Below the pieces are notes generated by a model. That model saw only the letters and a program-made list of their open reading frames with translations. It made no database searches and had not been told where the DNA came from. Below are positions 33,773 to 42,670 of a stretch of 64,000 bases of DNA, piece by piece. Each line of letters begins with the position of its first letter. The first letter of the stretch is position 1. The DNA is from Streptomyces pluripotens (GTDB taxonomy: Bacteria; Actinomycetota; Actinomycetes; Streptomycetales; Streptomycetaceae): contig NZ_CP021080.1 in the NCBI RefSeq assembly GCF_000802245.2, positions 3,968,001 to 4,032,000 on the forward strand, written 5' to 3'. The position numbers were made by a program, and so were the translations under genes.

Positions 33773-35179
33773 ATGAGCAGCTCAGCGAGCAGTGCCGTCA
33801 ACGGCGGTGTCTCCTTCTGGTTCGCGGACGACGGTCTGCCGGTGGTGCGGGAGCCGCTGTCCGGGGACGCGTCGGCGGACGTGGTGATCGTCGGCGGCGG
33901 ATACACGGGCCTGTGGACCGCGTACTACCTGAAGAAGGCGGCCCCCTTCCTCCGCATCACGGTCCTGGAGCAGAAGTTCTGCGGGTACGGTGCCTCCGGC
34001 CGCAACGGCGGCTGGCTCTACAACGGCGTCGCGGGCCGTGACCGGTACGCGAAACTGCACGGCCACGAGGCAGCCGTACGCCTGCAGCGGGCGATGAACG
34101 ACACCGTGGCCGAGGTGATCACCGTGGCCGGGGCGGAGGGCATCGAGGCCGACGTGCACCGCGGGGGCGTTCTCGAAGTGGCGACCACTCCCGCCCAGCT
34201 GGCCCGGCTGCGGGCCTTCCACGAGCACGAGCTGGCGTACGGCGAGAAGGACCGGGAGCTGTACGGAGCCCGGGAGACGGCGGAACGGATCAGGATCGCC
34301 GACGCCGTCGGTTCGGCCTGGACCCCGCACGGGGCCCGGCTGCACCCGGTGAAGCTGGTGAAGGGGCTCGCGGGTGTCGTGGAGGGGCTCGGAGTGACCG
34401 TCCACGAGTCGACGCCGGTGACGGAGATCCGGCCCAAGCACGCCGTCACCCCGTACGGCACCGTCCGTGCTCCGTACGTCCTGCGCTGCACCGAGGGCTT
34501 CACCGCGTCCCTGAAGGGCCAGAAGCGGACCTGGCTGCCGATGAACTCTTCGATGATCGCCACCGAGCCGCTGACCGGGGAACAGTGGGCGGGGATCGGC
34601 TGGGATGGCCGCGAGACCCTTGGTGACATGGCGCATGCCTACATGTACGCGCAGCGCACGGTCGACGGCCGGATCGCGCTTGGCGGCCGTGGGGTGCCGT
34701 ACCGCTTCGGTTCCCGCACCGACAACGACGGCCGTACCCAGGAGGCCACGATCGAGGCGCTGCGGGAGATCCTGACCCGCTTCTTCCCGTCGCTGGCCGG
34801 GCTGCGGGTGGAGTACGCGTGGTCGGGTGTCCTCGGGGTCCCGCGTGACTGGTGCGCGACCGTGACCCTGGACCGTTCCACCGGGCTCGGGTGGGCGGGC
34901 GGCTACGTCGGCTCCGGCGTGGCTACCGCCAACCTGGCCGCCCGCACTCTGCGCGACCTGGTCCAACAAGACTCGGGGCAGGGCGGCCGGACCGAGCTGA
35001 CCGACCTGCCGTGGGTGAACCACAAGGTGCGCAAGTGGGAGCCGGAACCCTGGCGCTGGCTGGGTGTACAGGGCCTGTACGCCACCTACCGCGCCGCGGA
35101 CCAGCGTGAACGCCTCCGCCCCGGCATGGAGTCCTCCCGCCTGGCGCGTGCGGCCGACCGGGTTGCGGGACGGCACTGA
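33773..35179 (+). CDS. FAD-dependent oxidoreductase (DAO family)
   Basis: A 468-residue flavoenzyme. The dinucleotide-binding motif VVIVGGGYTGLWTAYYLKK (about 36-54) is followed by GRNGGWLYNGVAG and, near the C-terminus, YAWSGVLGVPRDWCATVTLD and GLGWAGGYVGSGVATANLAA. This is the pattern of the gamma-glutamylputrescine oxidase/OrdL-like branch of D-amino-acid oxidases. It would oxidise an amine or N-methylated amino acid with oxygen as acceptor; the substrate is not shown by the sequence. It begins at ATG 33773, 11 nt after the rhomboid-like stop. The acetyltransferase downstream resembles diamine acetyltransferases, so a shared link to polyamines is possible. Confidence 0.88.
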   Translation: MSSSASSAVNGGVSFWFADDGLPVVREPLSGDASADVVIVGGGYTGLWTAYYLKKAAPFLRITVLEQKFCGYGASGRNGGWLYNGVAGRDRYAKLHGHEAAVRLQRAMNDTVAEVITVAGAEGIEADVHRGGVLEVATTPAQLARLRAFHEHELAYGEKDRELYGARETAERIRIADAVGSAWTPHGARLHPVKLVKGLAGVVEGLGVTVHESTPVTEIRPKHAVTPYGTVRAPYVLRCTEGFTASLKGQKRTWLPMNSSMIATEPLTGEQWAGIGWDGRETLGDMAHAYMYAQRTVDGRIALGGRGVPYRFGSRTDNDGRTQEATIEALREILTRFFPSLAGLRVEYAWSGVLGVPRDWCATVTLDRSTGLGWAGGYVGSGVATANLAARTLRDLVQQDSGQGGRTELTDLPWVNHKVRKWEPEPWRWLGVQGLYATYRAADQRERLRPGMESSRLARAADRVAGRH

Positions 35180-35314
35180 CCGGTGCGGACGCACTGCCCG
35201 GCCGGTGCGTCCGGTCGGCATCCGGGCGTGCCGGGGCCGCTGGACTTGGTATCCGTCCGGATCACCCGCTCGTCCGGATCACCCGCCCGGGCGACGGCCG
35301 GTTAGCCTCTCCGC

Positions 35315-35797
35315 ATGATTCGTGCCGCGACCCTTGCCGACGTCCCCGTCATCCATACCCTGATCCGCGAGCTCGCCGAGTACGAGAAGGCCCCGGAGGA
35401 AGCCCGCGCGAGCGAGGAGCAACTGCGGGAGGCGCTGTTCGGGGAGCGGCCGGCCGCGTTCGCGCACATGGCGGTGGACGAGGAGAGCGGCGAACCGGTC
35501 GGTTTCGCGCTGTGGTTCCTCAACTTCTCCACCTGGCGCGGGGTCCACGGCGTCTACCTGGAGGACCTGTACGTCCGGCCCGGCGCGCGCGGCGGCGGCC
35601 ACGGCCGGGCCCTGCTGGCCGAGCTGGCCCGCATCTGCGTGGAGCGGGGCTACCAGCGCCTGGAATGGTCGGTGCTGAACTGGAACCGGCCCGCGATCGG
35701 CTTCTACGAGGCGCTCGGCGCCCGGCCACAGGATGAGTGGACGGTGTATCGGCTCACCGACGGGGCGTTGGCGGAGCTGGGCGGTTCAGCCCACTGA
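35315..35797 (+). CDS. GNAT N-acetyltransferase, diamine/spermidine acetyltransferase-like
   Basis: A 160-residue acetyltransferase resembling SSAT-type enzymes: LIRELAEYEKAPEEARASEE near the N-terminus, FALWFLNFSTWRGVHGVYLE, then the acetyl-CoA loop DLYVRPGARGGGHGRALL and LEWSVLNWNRPAIGFYEALG. The motif order and length fit the diamine acetyltransferase branch closely; the actual substrate is uncertain. Its last 12 nt overlap the convergent exporter gene. Confidence 0.85.
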   Translation: MIRAATLADVPVIHTLIRELAEYEKAPEEARASEEQLREALFGERPAAFAHMAVDEESGEPVGFALWFLNFSTWRGVHGVYLEDLYVRPGARGGGHGRALLAELARICVERGYQRLEWSVLNWNRPAIGFYEALGARPQDEWTVYRLTDGALAELGGSAH

Positions 35798-37306
35798 CTC
35801 CGGCACTGGCGCACCGGACTGTGTTCCGTGCTTGGGTGCCCTGGCCGTCACCATCAGGCCCGCCGTCAGGGCCGCGAGGAGCATCACGCCGGCTGCCCAC
35901 CAGATGGCCACCGTGTATCCGTGCACTACGCCCGCCGGCACCACGGCCGACTTCTGGGCGCCGGGGCTGCGCAGGTGGGCCGTGATGTACGCGGCGCTGC
36001 TGGTGGTGGCGATGGTGTTGAGCAGGGCCGTGCCGATCGAGCCGCCCACCTGCTGGGAGGTGTTGACGGTCGCGGAAGTGACCCCGGAGTCGCGCGGGGC
36101 GACCCCGGCGGTGGCCGTGGCGAACACCGGCATGAAGGTCAGGCCCATGCCGAGGCCCAACAGCACCAGGGCGGGGAGGATCTCTCCGGCGTAGGAGGAG
36201 TGGACCGTCATCCCGGTCAGGAGCATCAGGCCCGCGGCGGCGAGGAGCATGCCGGGGACCATCAGCAGGCGCGGGGCCACATGGTGCAGCAGCCGGGCGG
36301 AGATCTGCGTGGAGCCGATGATGATCGCGATGGTCAGCGGCAGGAAGCCCAGACCTGCCTTGACCGGGGAGTAGCCGAGGATGACCTGCAGGTAGTAGGT
36401 CATGAACAGGAAGAGCCCGAACATACCGATGATCGCGAGCATCATCGTCAGGAAGCAGCCGGCGCGGTTGCGGTCCCGGACGATGTGCAGCGGGAGGAGG
36501 GGGCTGGGAGCCCTGTTCTGCCACCAGACGAACGCGACCAGCAGGACCACGCCGGTCGCGAACAGGGCCAGGACCAGCGGGTCGGTCCAACCGCGCGGCT
36601 CGGCTTCGCTGAAGCCGTACACGATCGCCACGAGTCCGCCGCAGCCGAGCACCGCGCCGGGAACGTCGAGACGGACCTCGTCGTGACCGGGGCGGTCGTG
36701 CAGCAGGTTGAAGGCGCCGAGGACCGCGAGGGCGGCGATGGGCACGTTCACGTACAGGCACCAGCGCCAGTTCAGGTATTCGGTGAGCAGACCGCCGACG
36801 ATGAAGCCGATCGCCGAACCGCTGCCGGCGAGGGCACCGTAGATGCCGAAGGCCCTGCCCCGTTCGCGCGGGTCGGTGAACGTGGTGGTCAGCAGGCTCA
36901 GCGCCGACGGCGCCAGGACGGCGGCGAAGGCGCCCTGCAGTGCACGGGCGCCGAAGAGCATGCCGGAGGTGGTGGCCGTGCCGCCGAGCGCGGAGGCGGC
37001 GGCGAAGCCGATGAGCCCGACCACGAAGGTGCGCTTGCGACCCACGAGGTCGGCGATCCGGCCGCCCAACAGGAGCAGCCCGCCGAAGGCGAGGGTGTAG
37101 GCGGTGATCACCCATTGCCGGTTGCCGTCGGACATGTGGAGGGCGCGCTGGGCGGAGGGGAGTGCGATGTTCACGATCGTCGCGTCCAGCACGACCATCA
37201 GCTGGGCGAGGGCGATCACGACCAGGCCCCACCAGCGGTGCGGATCGGCTCCGTCCGCCGTGGTCCCGGCCGCTGCCCCGAGGTCACCCGTTCGGCCGGT
37301 ACTCAT
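35786..37306 (-). CDS. MFS exporter, DHA2 (EmrB/QacA) family
   Basis: A 506-residue drug:proton antiporter with 14 predicted helices. Motif A is visible as GGRIADLVGRKRTFV, motif D1 as LDATIVNIALPSAQRAL, and motif C-like GALAGSGSAIGFIVGGLL after helix 4. From ATG 37306 the protein begins MSTGRTGDLG; a longer in-frame start at 37387 adds a hydrophilic stretch lacking support. It would expel hydrophobic drugs or metabolites. No regulator gene adjoins it. Its 3' end overlaps the acetyltransferase 3' end tail to tail. Confidence 0.92.
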   Translation of the reverse strand: MSTGRTGDLGAAAGTTADGADPHRWWGLVVIALAQLMVVLDATIVNIALPSAQRALHMSDGNRQWVITAYTLAFGGLLLLGGRIADLVGRKRTFVVGLIGFAAASALGGTATTSGMLFGARALQGAFAAVLAPSALSLLTTTFTDPRERGRAFGIYGALAGSGSAIGFIVGGLLTEYLNWRWCLYVNVPIAALAVLGAFNLLHDRPGHDEVRLDVPGAVLGCGGLVAIVYGFSEAEPRGWTDPLVLALFATGVVLLVAFVWWQNRAPSPLLPLHIVRDRNRAGCFLTMMLAIIGMFGLFLFMTYYLQVILGYSPVKAGLGFLPLTIAIIIGSTQISARLLHHVAPRLLMVPGMLLAAAGLMLLTGMTVHSSYAGEILPALVLLGLGMGLTFMPVFATATAGVAPRDSGVTSATVNTSQQVGGSIGTALLNTIATTSSAAYITAHLRSPGAQKSAVVPAGVVHGYTVAIWWAAGVMLLAALTAGLMVTARAPKHGTQSGAPVPESVG

Positions 37307-37486
37307 CTGGCCAGAACACCATGAATCGGGACGTATTGCATCCGGGTGTGTGTGGCGGTCGCGCGACCGTTCGTGACCGCTCGGCACCGTTCGTGACGGC
37401 CTAGGGCTGTCATGACCAACCCAGCCGGTTGGTACCGGGGCGGGGACGGGGGTGGATTGTCAGTGGCGGGGTGCAGCATGGGGGGC

Positions 37487-38191
37487 ATGGTGAGGAGAGC
37501 TACGGGCGGCGGCCCGGTGAGCCGGGCAAGAGCCCGGGCGGGGGTGAAGGGCGCGCGGCGACCAGAGGTGCGGCTGCCGCCACTGGAGCCGTGGCCCGGG
37601 GGCGAGCTGGAGCCGGACGGTGACTACGACGGGCTGGAGCTGCGGGAGCTAGACCTGTCTGGGCAGGACGGCGTGGGTGCGCGGTTCATGGACTGCGCGC
37701 TGACGGGGTGCGCGGTGGAGGGCACGGGGCTGCGCCGGACCCGGGTGCTGGACTCGGTCCTGACCGGGCTGCGGGGTGTCGGCACACACCTCGCCGAGTC
37801 CACGTTCCGGGACGTCGAGCTGGTCGACCCGCGCCTGGGCGGCACCCAGATGCACGGCGCGGTACTGGAGAGGGTCGTGGTCCGCGGTGGCAAGATCGAT
37901 TACCTCAACCTGCGCGAGGCCCGGCTCAGAGACGTCGTCTTCGAATCGTGCGTCCTGGTCGAGCCGGACTTCGCCGGCGCGCGCCTGGAGCGCGTGGAGT
38001 TCGTCGGCTGCGCCGTGAAGGGCGCCGACTTCGGCGGCGCGACGCTGACCGACGTGGACCTGCGCGGGGCGGCTTCGCTGGAGATCGTGCGAGGACTCGA
38101 CCGGCTTTCCGGCGCGGTGATCAGCACCGGTCAGCTCTTCGATCTGGCCCCGCAGTTGGCGGCTGCGCTGGGCATCCGGGTGGAGGACTGA
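37487..38191 (+). CDS. Pentapeptide-repeat protein
   Basis: A 234-residue protein whose middle and C-terminal parts follow the A(D/N)LXX five-residue periodicity: LELRELDLSGQDGVGARFMD, LRRTRVLDSVLTGLRG, YLNLREARLRDVVFESCVLV, DFAGARLERVEFVGCAVKGA and DFGGATLTDVDLRGAASLEI. These build a right-handed quadrilateral beta-helix. Known members range from gyrase-protecting DNA mimics to proteins of unknown role; nothing here picks one. ATG 37487 follows a GGGGGG stretch; ATG 37478 and GTG-type starts further up are alternatives. Confidence 0.85.
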   Translation: MVRRATGGGPVSRARARAGVKGARRPEVRLPPLEPWPGGELEPDGDYDGLELRELDLSGQDGVGARFMDCALTGCAVEGTGLRRTRVLDSVLTGLRGVGTHLAESTFRDVELVDPRLGGTQMHGAVLERVVVRGGKIDYLNLREARLRDVVFESCVLVEPDFAGARLERVEFVGCAVKGADFGGATLTDVDLRGAASLEIVRGLDRLSGAVISTGQLFDLAPQLAAALGIRVED

Positions 38192-38304
38192 GGTATCCAG
38201 GGGGAGGGCCGAGCGGTCCAAGGGATGGGCCGTGGGGGCCAGGGGGAGGGCCGGGCCCCGCCGCTGACGGTTCTACTGGTTCCGTCTACTGGTCCCGGGG
38301 AAGG

Positions 38305-38805
38305 TCACGGCACCCTGGGGAAGCGGGCCTGGAGCGTCCAGAGCGCGGGGTTCTCCGCCAGGTCCTCGTGGAGGTCGGTCAGGTCCGCGATCAGGTCGTG
38401 CAGGAAGTCGCGGGCTTCGCGGCGGAGTTCTGTGTGGGGGAAGTGCAGCGGGGACTCCTCGGCCGGCGCCCAGTCGGAGGTGATGTCGACCCAGCCGAAA
38501 CGGCGCTCGAAGAGCATCCGGTCGGTGGACTCGGTGAAGTCCAGCTCCGCCCGCTGCGGCCGGGCGGCACGGGACCCCAGCGGGTCCCGGTCGAGCCGCT
38601 CCACGATGTCGCACAGTGCCCACGCGAAGTCCAGCACCGGCACCCATCCCCAGGCCGTGGCCAGCTCCCGGTCCGTCTCGGTGTCCGCGAGGTACACGTC
38701 TCCGCAGAACAGGTCGTGCCGCAGCGCGTGGACGTCCGCGCGGCGGTAGTCGGTCTGCGGCGGGTCCGGGAAGCGGTTGGAGAGGGCGTAGCCGATGTCG
38801 AGCAC
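38305..38805 (-). CDS. Conserved hypothetical protein
   Basis: A 166-residue soluble, acidic protein with natural-looking composition: DYRRADVHALRHDLFCGDVY, LATAWGWVPVLDFAWALCDI, ELDFTESTDRMLFERRFGWV and LRREARDFLHDLIADLTDLH. I do not recognise a characterised family; similar proteins seem to occur across Streptomyces as standalone genes. It diverges from the M1 peptidase gene; 65 bp separate their starts. Confidence 0.75.
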   Translation of the reverse strand: MLDIGYALSNRFPDPPQTDYRRADVHALRHDLFCGDVYLADTETDRELATAWGWVPVLDFAWALCDIVERLDRDPLGSRAARPQRAELDFTESTDRMLFERRFGWVDITSDWAPAEESPLHFPHTELRREARDFLHDLIADLTDLHEDLAENPALWTLQARFPRVP

Positions 38806-38870
38806 GGGGAGATGGTGTCACGTTCCCCGGCCCGGCCGTCTCCGGAGGTCGCCTGCCTAAGATCGCTGAC

Positions 38871-40262
38871 GTGTCCAGATCCATGCGCCCTGTGCCATCC
38901 GCGGCCGTGCTCCTCGCCCTGACACTGACTGGCACCGCGTGCGACGGCGGAGGGCATGGCACCGCGGGCGCCCCCGGCGTACACGATCCGTACTTCCCCA
39001 AGGCCGGCAACGGCGGCTACGACGTCGCTCACTACGCCCTCACCCTCGACTACACCCCCGCCACCCGTCACCTCACGGGCACGGCGGTCATCACCGCACG
39101 GGCCAAGCAGGACCTGTCCGCGTTCGACCTCGACCTCGTCGGACTCCACGTCGACTCGGTCACCGTCGAGGGTGCCAGCGCCCGCTGGAACCGCACCGGC
39201 CAGGAACTCACCATCCGCCCGCACGACGACCTCGCCGGGGGCGAGACCTTCAGCACGACCGTCCACTACTCGGGCACCCCGCGGACCCTCACCGACCCCG
39301 ACGGCTCTGAGGAGGGCTGGCTGCCCACCGCCGACGGCGCGCTCGGACTCGGCGAACCGGTCGGCTCCATGGCCTGGTTCCCCGGCAACCACCACCCCGG
39401 CGACAAGGCCACCTACGACATCACCGTCAGCGTCCCGAAGGGCCTCCAGGCCGTCTCCAACGGAGAGCTGACCGGTCGGCACACCCACGACGGCCGGACG
39501 TCCTACTCCTGGCACACCGCCCAGCCCATGGCGAGCTACCTGGCCACGGTCGCCGTCGGCCACTACGACATCACCCGCACCACAGGCCCGCACGGCCTGC
39601 CCATCGTCACCGCCGTCGATCCCACGCAGGCCACGGCGAGCGACAAGGTGCTCGCCAGGATTCCCGAGGTTCTCGCATGGGAGGAGTCCACCTTCGGTCC
39701 GTACCCCTTCTCCTCCGCCGGCGCGATCGTCGACCGGACGGACGACGCCGGTTACGCCCTGGAGACCCAGAACCGGCCGGTCTTCCCCGGCGCCCCGGAC
39801 ATCGGCACCCTCGTGCACGAGCTCGCCCACCAGTGGTACGGCGACTCGGTCACGCCCCTGTCCTGGCGGGACATGTGGCTCAACGAGGGTTGTGCCACCT
39901 ACGCCGAGTGGCTGTGGCAGGAGGACCACGGCGGACCGAGTGCGCAGCAGACCTTCGAGGACCTCTACGACGGCGACGACGCGGCCGTCTGGGCCTTCCC
40001 GCCCGCGAAGCCGACCAGCGCCGCGCACATCTCCGACAGTCCCGTCTACGAGCGCGGTGCAATGGTCCTGCAGAAGATCCGGCAGAAGGTCGGTGACGAC
40101 ACCTTCTACGACATCCTCCAGGGCTGGGCCGCCGCCCGCCGTCACGGCAGTGCGAGTACCGCCGACTTCACCTCGTACGTGGAGCACAAGGCTCCGGACG
40201 AGGACTTCGGCGGAATCTGGAAGGACTGGCTCTACGGGGACGGCAAGCCGGACCGCCCGTGA
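38871..40262 (+). CDS. M1-family metallopeptidase lipoprotein
   Basis: A 463-residue exported zinc peptidase. A lipoprotein signal ends in LTGTAC (lipobox). The aminopeptidase N-like N-terminal beta domain includes NGGYDVAHYALTLDYTPATR. The catalytic domain has the exopeptidase-site segment DDAGYALETQNRPVF in place of GAMEN, the zinc motif HELAHQWYGDSV (about residue 316) and the third ligand in WLNEGCATYAEWLW. The C-terminal helical domain of full-size PepN is absent, so it is the short secreted form common in Streptomyces. It likely trims peptides outside the membrane. Start GTG 38871, or ATG 38883. Confidence 0.9.
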   Translation: MSRSMRPVPSAAVLLALTLTGTACDGGGHGTAGAPGVHDPYFPKAGNGGYDVAHYALTLDYTPATRHLTGTAVITARAKQDLSAFDLDLVGLHVDSVTVEGASARWNRTGQELTIRPHDDLAGGETFSTTVHYSGTPRTLTDPDGSEEGWLPTADGALGLGEPVGSMAWFPGNHHPGDKATYDITVSVPKGLQAVSNGELTGRHTHDGRTSYSWHTAQPMASYLATVAVGHYDITRTTGPHGLPIVTAVDPTQATASDKVLARIPEVLAWEESTFGPYPFSSAGAIVDRTDDAGYALETQNRPVFPGAPDIGTLVHELAHQWYGDSVTPLSWRDMWLNEGCATYAEWLWQEDHGGPSAQQTFEDLYDGDDAAVWAFPPAKPTSAAHISDSPVYERGAMVLQKIRQKVGDDTFYDILQGWAAARRHGSASTADFTSYVEHKAPDEDFGGIWKDWLYGDGKPDRP

Positions 40263-40313
40263 CGGACGGCCCGGCCGAGGTACTGCCGTGTCTGTACTGG
40301 CCAGACGGTGCGA

Positions 40314-41960
40314 CTAGTTGACGTTGACCGCCGTCCAGGCCGCCGCCACAGCCTTGTACTCCGCGCTGCCCGAGCCGTACAGGTCGGCCGCGGCCTGCAG
40401 GGTGCCGGATCGGGCGCCCGCGTAGTCGGTGGAGGAGGTGAAGTACGTGGTCAGGGCCTTGTACCAAATCTGGTCGGCCTTGTCCCGGCCGATGCCGGTG
40501 ACCGTGGAACCGTCGTAGGTCGGGGAGTTGTAGGAGACCCCGTTGATCGTCTTCGCGCCGCTGCCTTCGGACAGCAGGTAGAAGAAGTGGTTGGCGACAC
40601 CGGACGAGTAGTGCACGTTGAGGTGACCGACCCTGCGCGACCAGTAGTCGGCGGAGTTGCCGTCCTTGCTGGGCTTGTCCATGTAGCGCAGCGGAGTGCC
40701 GTCGCCGTTGATGTCGATCTTCTCACCGATCAGGTAGTCACCCGGATCAGCGGGGTTGTTGGCGAAGAACTCCACCGAGGTGCCGAAGATGTCGGAGGTC
40801 GCCTCGTTCAGACCGCCGGACTCACGGCTGTACTTGAGCCCGGCGGTGGCCGCGGTCAGGCCGTGGCTCATCTCGTGGCCGGCGACGTCGAGCGAGGTCA
40901 GCGGGTCGGTGTTGTTCGTGCCGTCGCCGTAGGTCATGCAGAAGCAGCTGTCGTCCCAGAAGGCGTTGACGTAGGCGTTGCCGTAGTGGACGCGGGAGTA
41001 GGCGGCCCTGCCGTCGCCCGCGATGCCGTTGCGGTTGAACGCGGACTTGTAGAAGTCCCAGGTCACGGCGGCGCCGTAGGCGGCGTCGACGGCCGCGGTC
41101 TGACGATTGTTCACGGTGCCGTCGCCCCAGATGTCGTCGGCGTCGTGGAAGAGGGTGCCGGTGCCGCTCGTGCCGCCGTTCAGGTCGTACGTCGTGTGGC
41201 CGCCGCGGCCTGAGTCGATCAGGTCGTAGCCGCCGGAGGCGGATGCGGTGGTGCCGATGGTGACCTTGCCGCTGTACTGGCTGGTGCCCGTGCCGGTGTC
41301 GATGGCCTCGTAGGAGTAGAGCTCCTTGCCGTCGGTGGCGTCGGTGATGACGTGCCGTTCGCTCGGGGTGCCGTCGTGCTGGACGCCCTTGACGACGGAC
41401 TCGTAGGCGAGAACCGGCTTGGCGCCGGCCGCCCAGACGACCTTGCGGGCGGTCGAGGCGCTGGCCTCGGCGGTGCCGGCGGCCTTGACGGCCGCCTTCC
41501 TCGCGCTCGCCGGGGAGACGGCAGCGGCGGTGGTCGGTACGGATATCCGGGCCTTGGTCGCCTTGCTCACGCCCTTGAGCGCACCGTTCTTCGCCACGTG
41601 GGTGACCAGGTCGCCGCCGAGCACGGGCAGACCGGCGTAGGTGCGCTCGTAGCGGGTGTGGACGGTACCGTCCGCGTCCTCGACCACGTCCTGGACGACC
41701 AGCTTCTCCTTGGCGCCGAGGCCGAGTGTGCGGGCCGCCCCGTCGGCGTGCTGCTGGGCCGACTTGATGGCCGCGGCGCGGGCCGGAGCGTTGAGCGCCA
41801 CCGCGGCGGCGCCGGAGGGGTGTGATGCGGGGGCGGCGTTCGCCGGGCCGTTCTGCAGTGCGAGGACGACCATCGCCGCCGAGCCAACCAGAGCGGCGGC
41901 GCGCACGGCGGTCTTGCGGGGAGTACCGGAGGTGCGGGCGGCGTGGGGCTGCTGTCTCAC
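40314..41960 (-). CDS. Secreted M4 (thermolysin-like) neutral metalloprotease
   Basis: A 548-residue preproenzyme. Signal peptide: KTAVRAAALVGSAAMVVLAL to about residue 40. An FTP/PepSY propeptide follows (VVQDVVEDADGTVHTRYERT, LPVLGGDLVTHV). The catalytic domain holds zinc motif HEMSHGLTAATAG, GGLNEATSDIFGTSVEFFAN with the zinc-ligand Glu, and the active-site His region VHYSSGVANHFFYLLSEG. It degrades extracellular protein. GTG 41960 is preferred because AAGGAG lies 6 nt before it; the longer ATG/TTG frame runs through the promoter. Its stop is 52 bp from the convergent M1 peptidase stop. Confidence 0.93.
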   Translation of the reverse strand: MRQQPHAARTSGTPRKTAVRAAALVGSAAMVVLALQNGPANAAPASHPSGAAAVALNAPARAAAIKSAQQHADGAARTLGLGAKEKLVVQDVVEDADGTVHTRYERTYAGLPVLGGDLVTHVAKNGALKGVSKATKARISVPTTAAAVSPASARKAAVKAAGTAEASASTARKVVWAAGAKPVLAYESVVKGVQHDGTPSERHVITDATDGKELYSYEAIDTGTGTSQYSGKVTIGTTASASGGYDLIDSGRGGHTTYDLNGGTSGTGTLFHDADDIWGDGTVNNRQTAAVDAAYGAAVTWDFYKSAFNRNGIAGDGRAAYSRVHYGNAYVNAFWDDSCFCMTYGDGTNNTDPLTSLDVAGHEMSHGLTAATAGLKYSRESGGLNEATSDIFGTSVEFFANNPADPGDYLIGEKIDINGDGTPLRYMDKPSKDGNSADYWSRRVGHLNVHYSSGVANHFFYLLSEGSGAKTINGVSYNSPTYDGSTVTGIGRDKADQIWYKALTTYFTSSTDYAGARSGTLQAAADLYGSGSAEYKAVAAAWTAVNVN

Positions 41961-42195
41961 TCGATCTCCTTCGGACTGGTCTCGTGGGGTGGAGACACAG
42001 GTCGGATCACAGGAAATGCACAGGTGCGGCGGGTCAGGAGAGAGTGGCACCTCCACCCGCATCTTTGACAGAGCGCCGACAAAAGTTTACTTGTTCGTGT
42101 CCGAAATCCATGCCACGAAATCCGTTATGCGGACGTCGTGGGGGCAGTCAACTTCCCCTATGGCCAGCGTCTTTGGGGCGTGGAGTGTCACACCC

Positions 42196-42615
42196 CTAGG
42201 AGGACAGCTCCGCCCGCATCGCGGTCCGGGCGGCCCAGACGGCCCGCGCGTGTTTCATCCGGTGCTCCTGGAATTCGGCGGAGTCCAGGGCCGGTTCGCC
42301 GGCCGCGAGCACCTCCAGCAGCTCCCGCAGGGTCGCGTAGACGTCCTCGACGACGGTCGCCATTTCCTGCGGGGCGCACAGCAGTACGCTCTCCCGCACC
42401 TCGTCGCAGCCCGAGTTGCGGAATGCCTCCCGCACCGCCGTCTCGCGGTCCGCCGGGGGCGCCTCGCGGTGCCGGTCGGCGGCTGTGTGCATACCCTCGT
42501 ACGCCAGCCGGTACCTGGTCAGACAGCCGACGTAGATCTCCCGGCGTTCGCGCCGGGCCCGTTCAGCGGCCTCGCGCCGCCAGCGCACCCGGTCGGCGAA
42601 CAGTGTCGAACCCAC
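42196..42615 (-). CDS. Hypothetical protein, probable N-terminal membrane anchor
   Basis: About 139 residues from GTG 42615: RVRWRREAAERARRERREIY and helical, charged sequence ending AVWAARTAMRAELSS. In the same frame upstream, sequence coding for a hydrophobic stretch (TLAGTGLGALVGVGS) continues toward the stop of the Nudix gene. The true start may therefore lie up to 50 codons earlier, adding a membrane helix; no clear start codon is visible there. It is downstream of, and probably co-transcribed with, the GNAT-Nudix gene. Function unknown. Confidence 0.65.
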   Translation of the reverse strand: MGSTLFADRVRWRREAAERARRERREIYVGCLTRYRLAYEGMHTAADRHREAPPADRETAVREAFRNSGCDEVRESVLLCAPQEMATVVEDVYATLRELLEVLAAGEPALDSAEFQEHRMKHARAVWAARTAMRAELSS

Positions 42616-42670
42616 ACCGACCAGCGCACCCAGCCCCGTACCGGCCAGCGTCGTCCACTCCGTCGGTGGC

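Noticed and set aside
40314..42062. Longer M4 protease start at 42062
   Set aside because: It would place Pro/Cys-rich sequence before the signal peptide; GTG 41960 has AAGGAG at the right distance.
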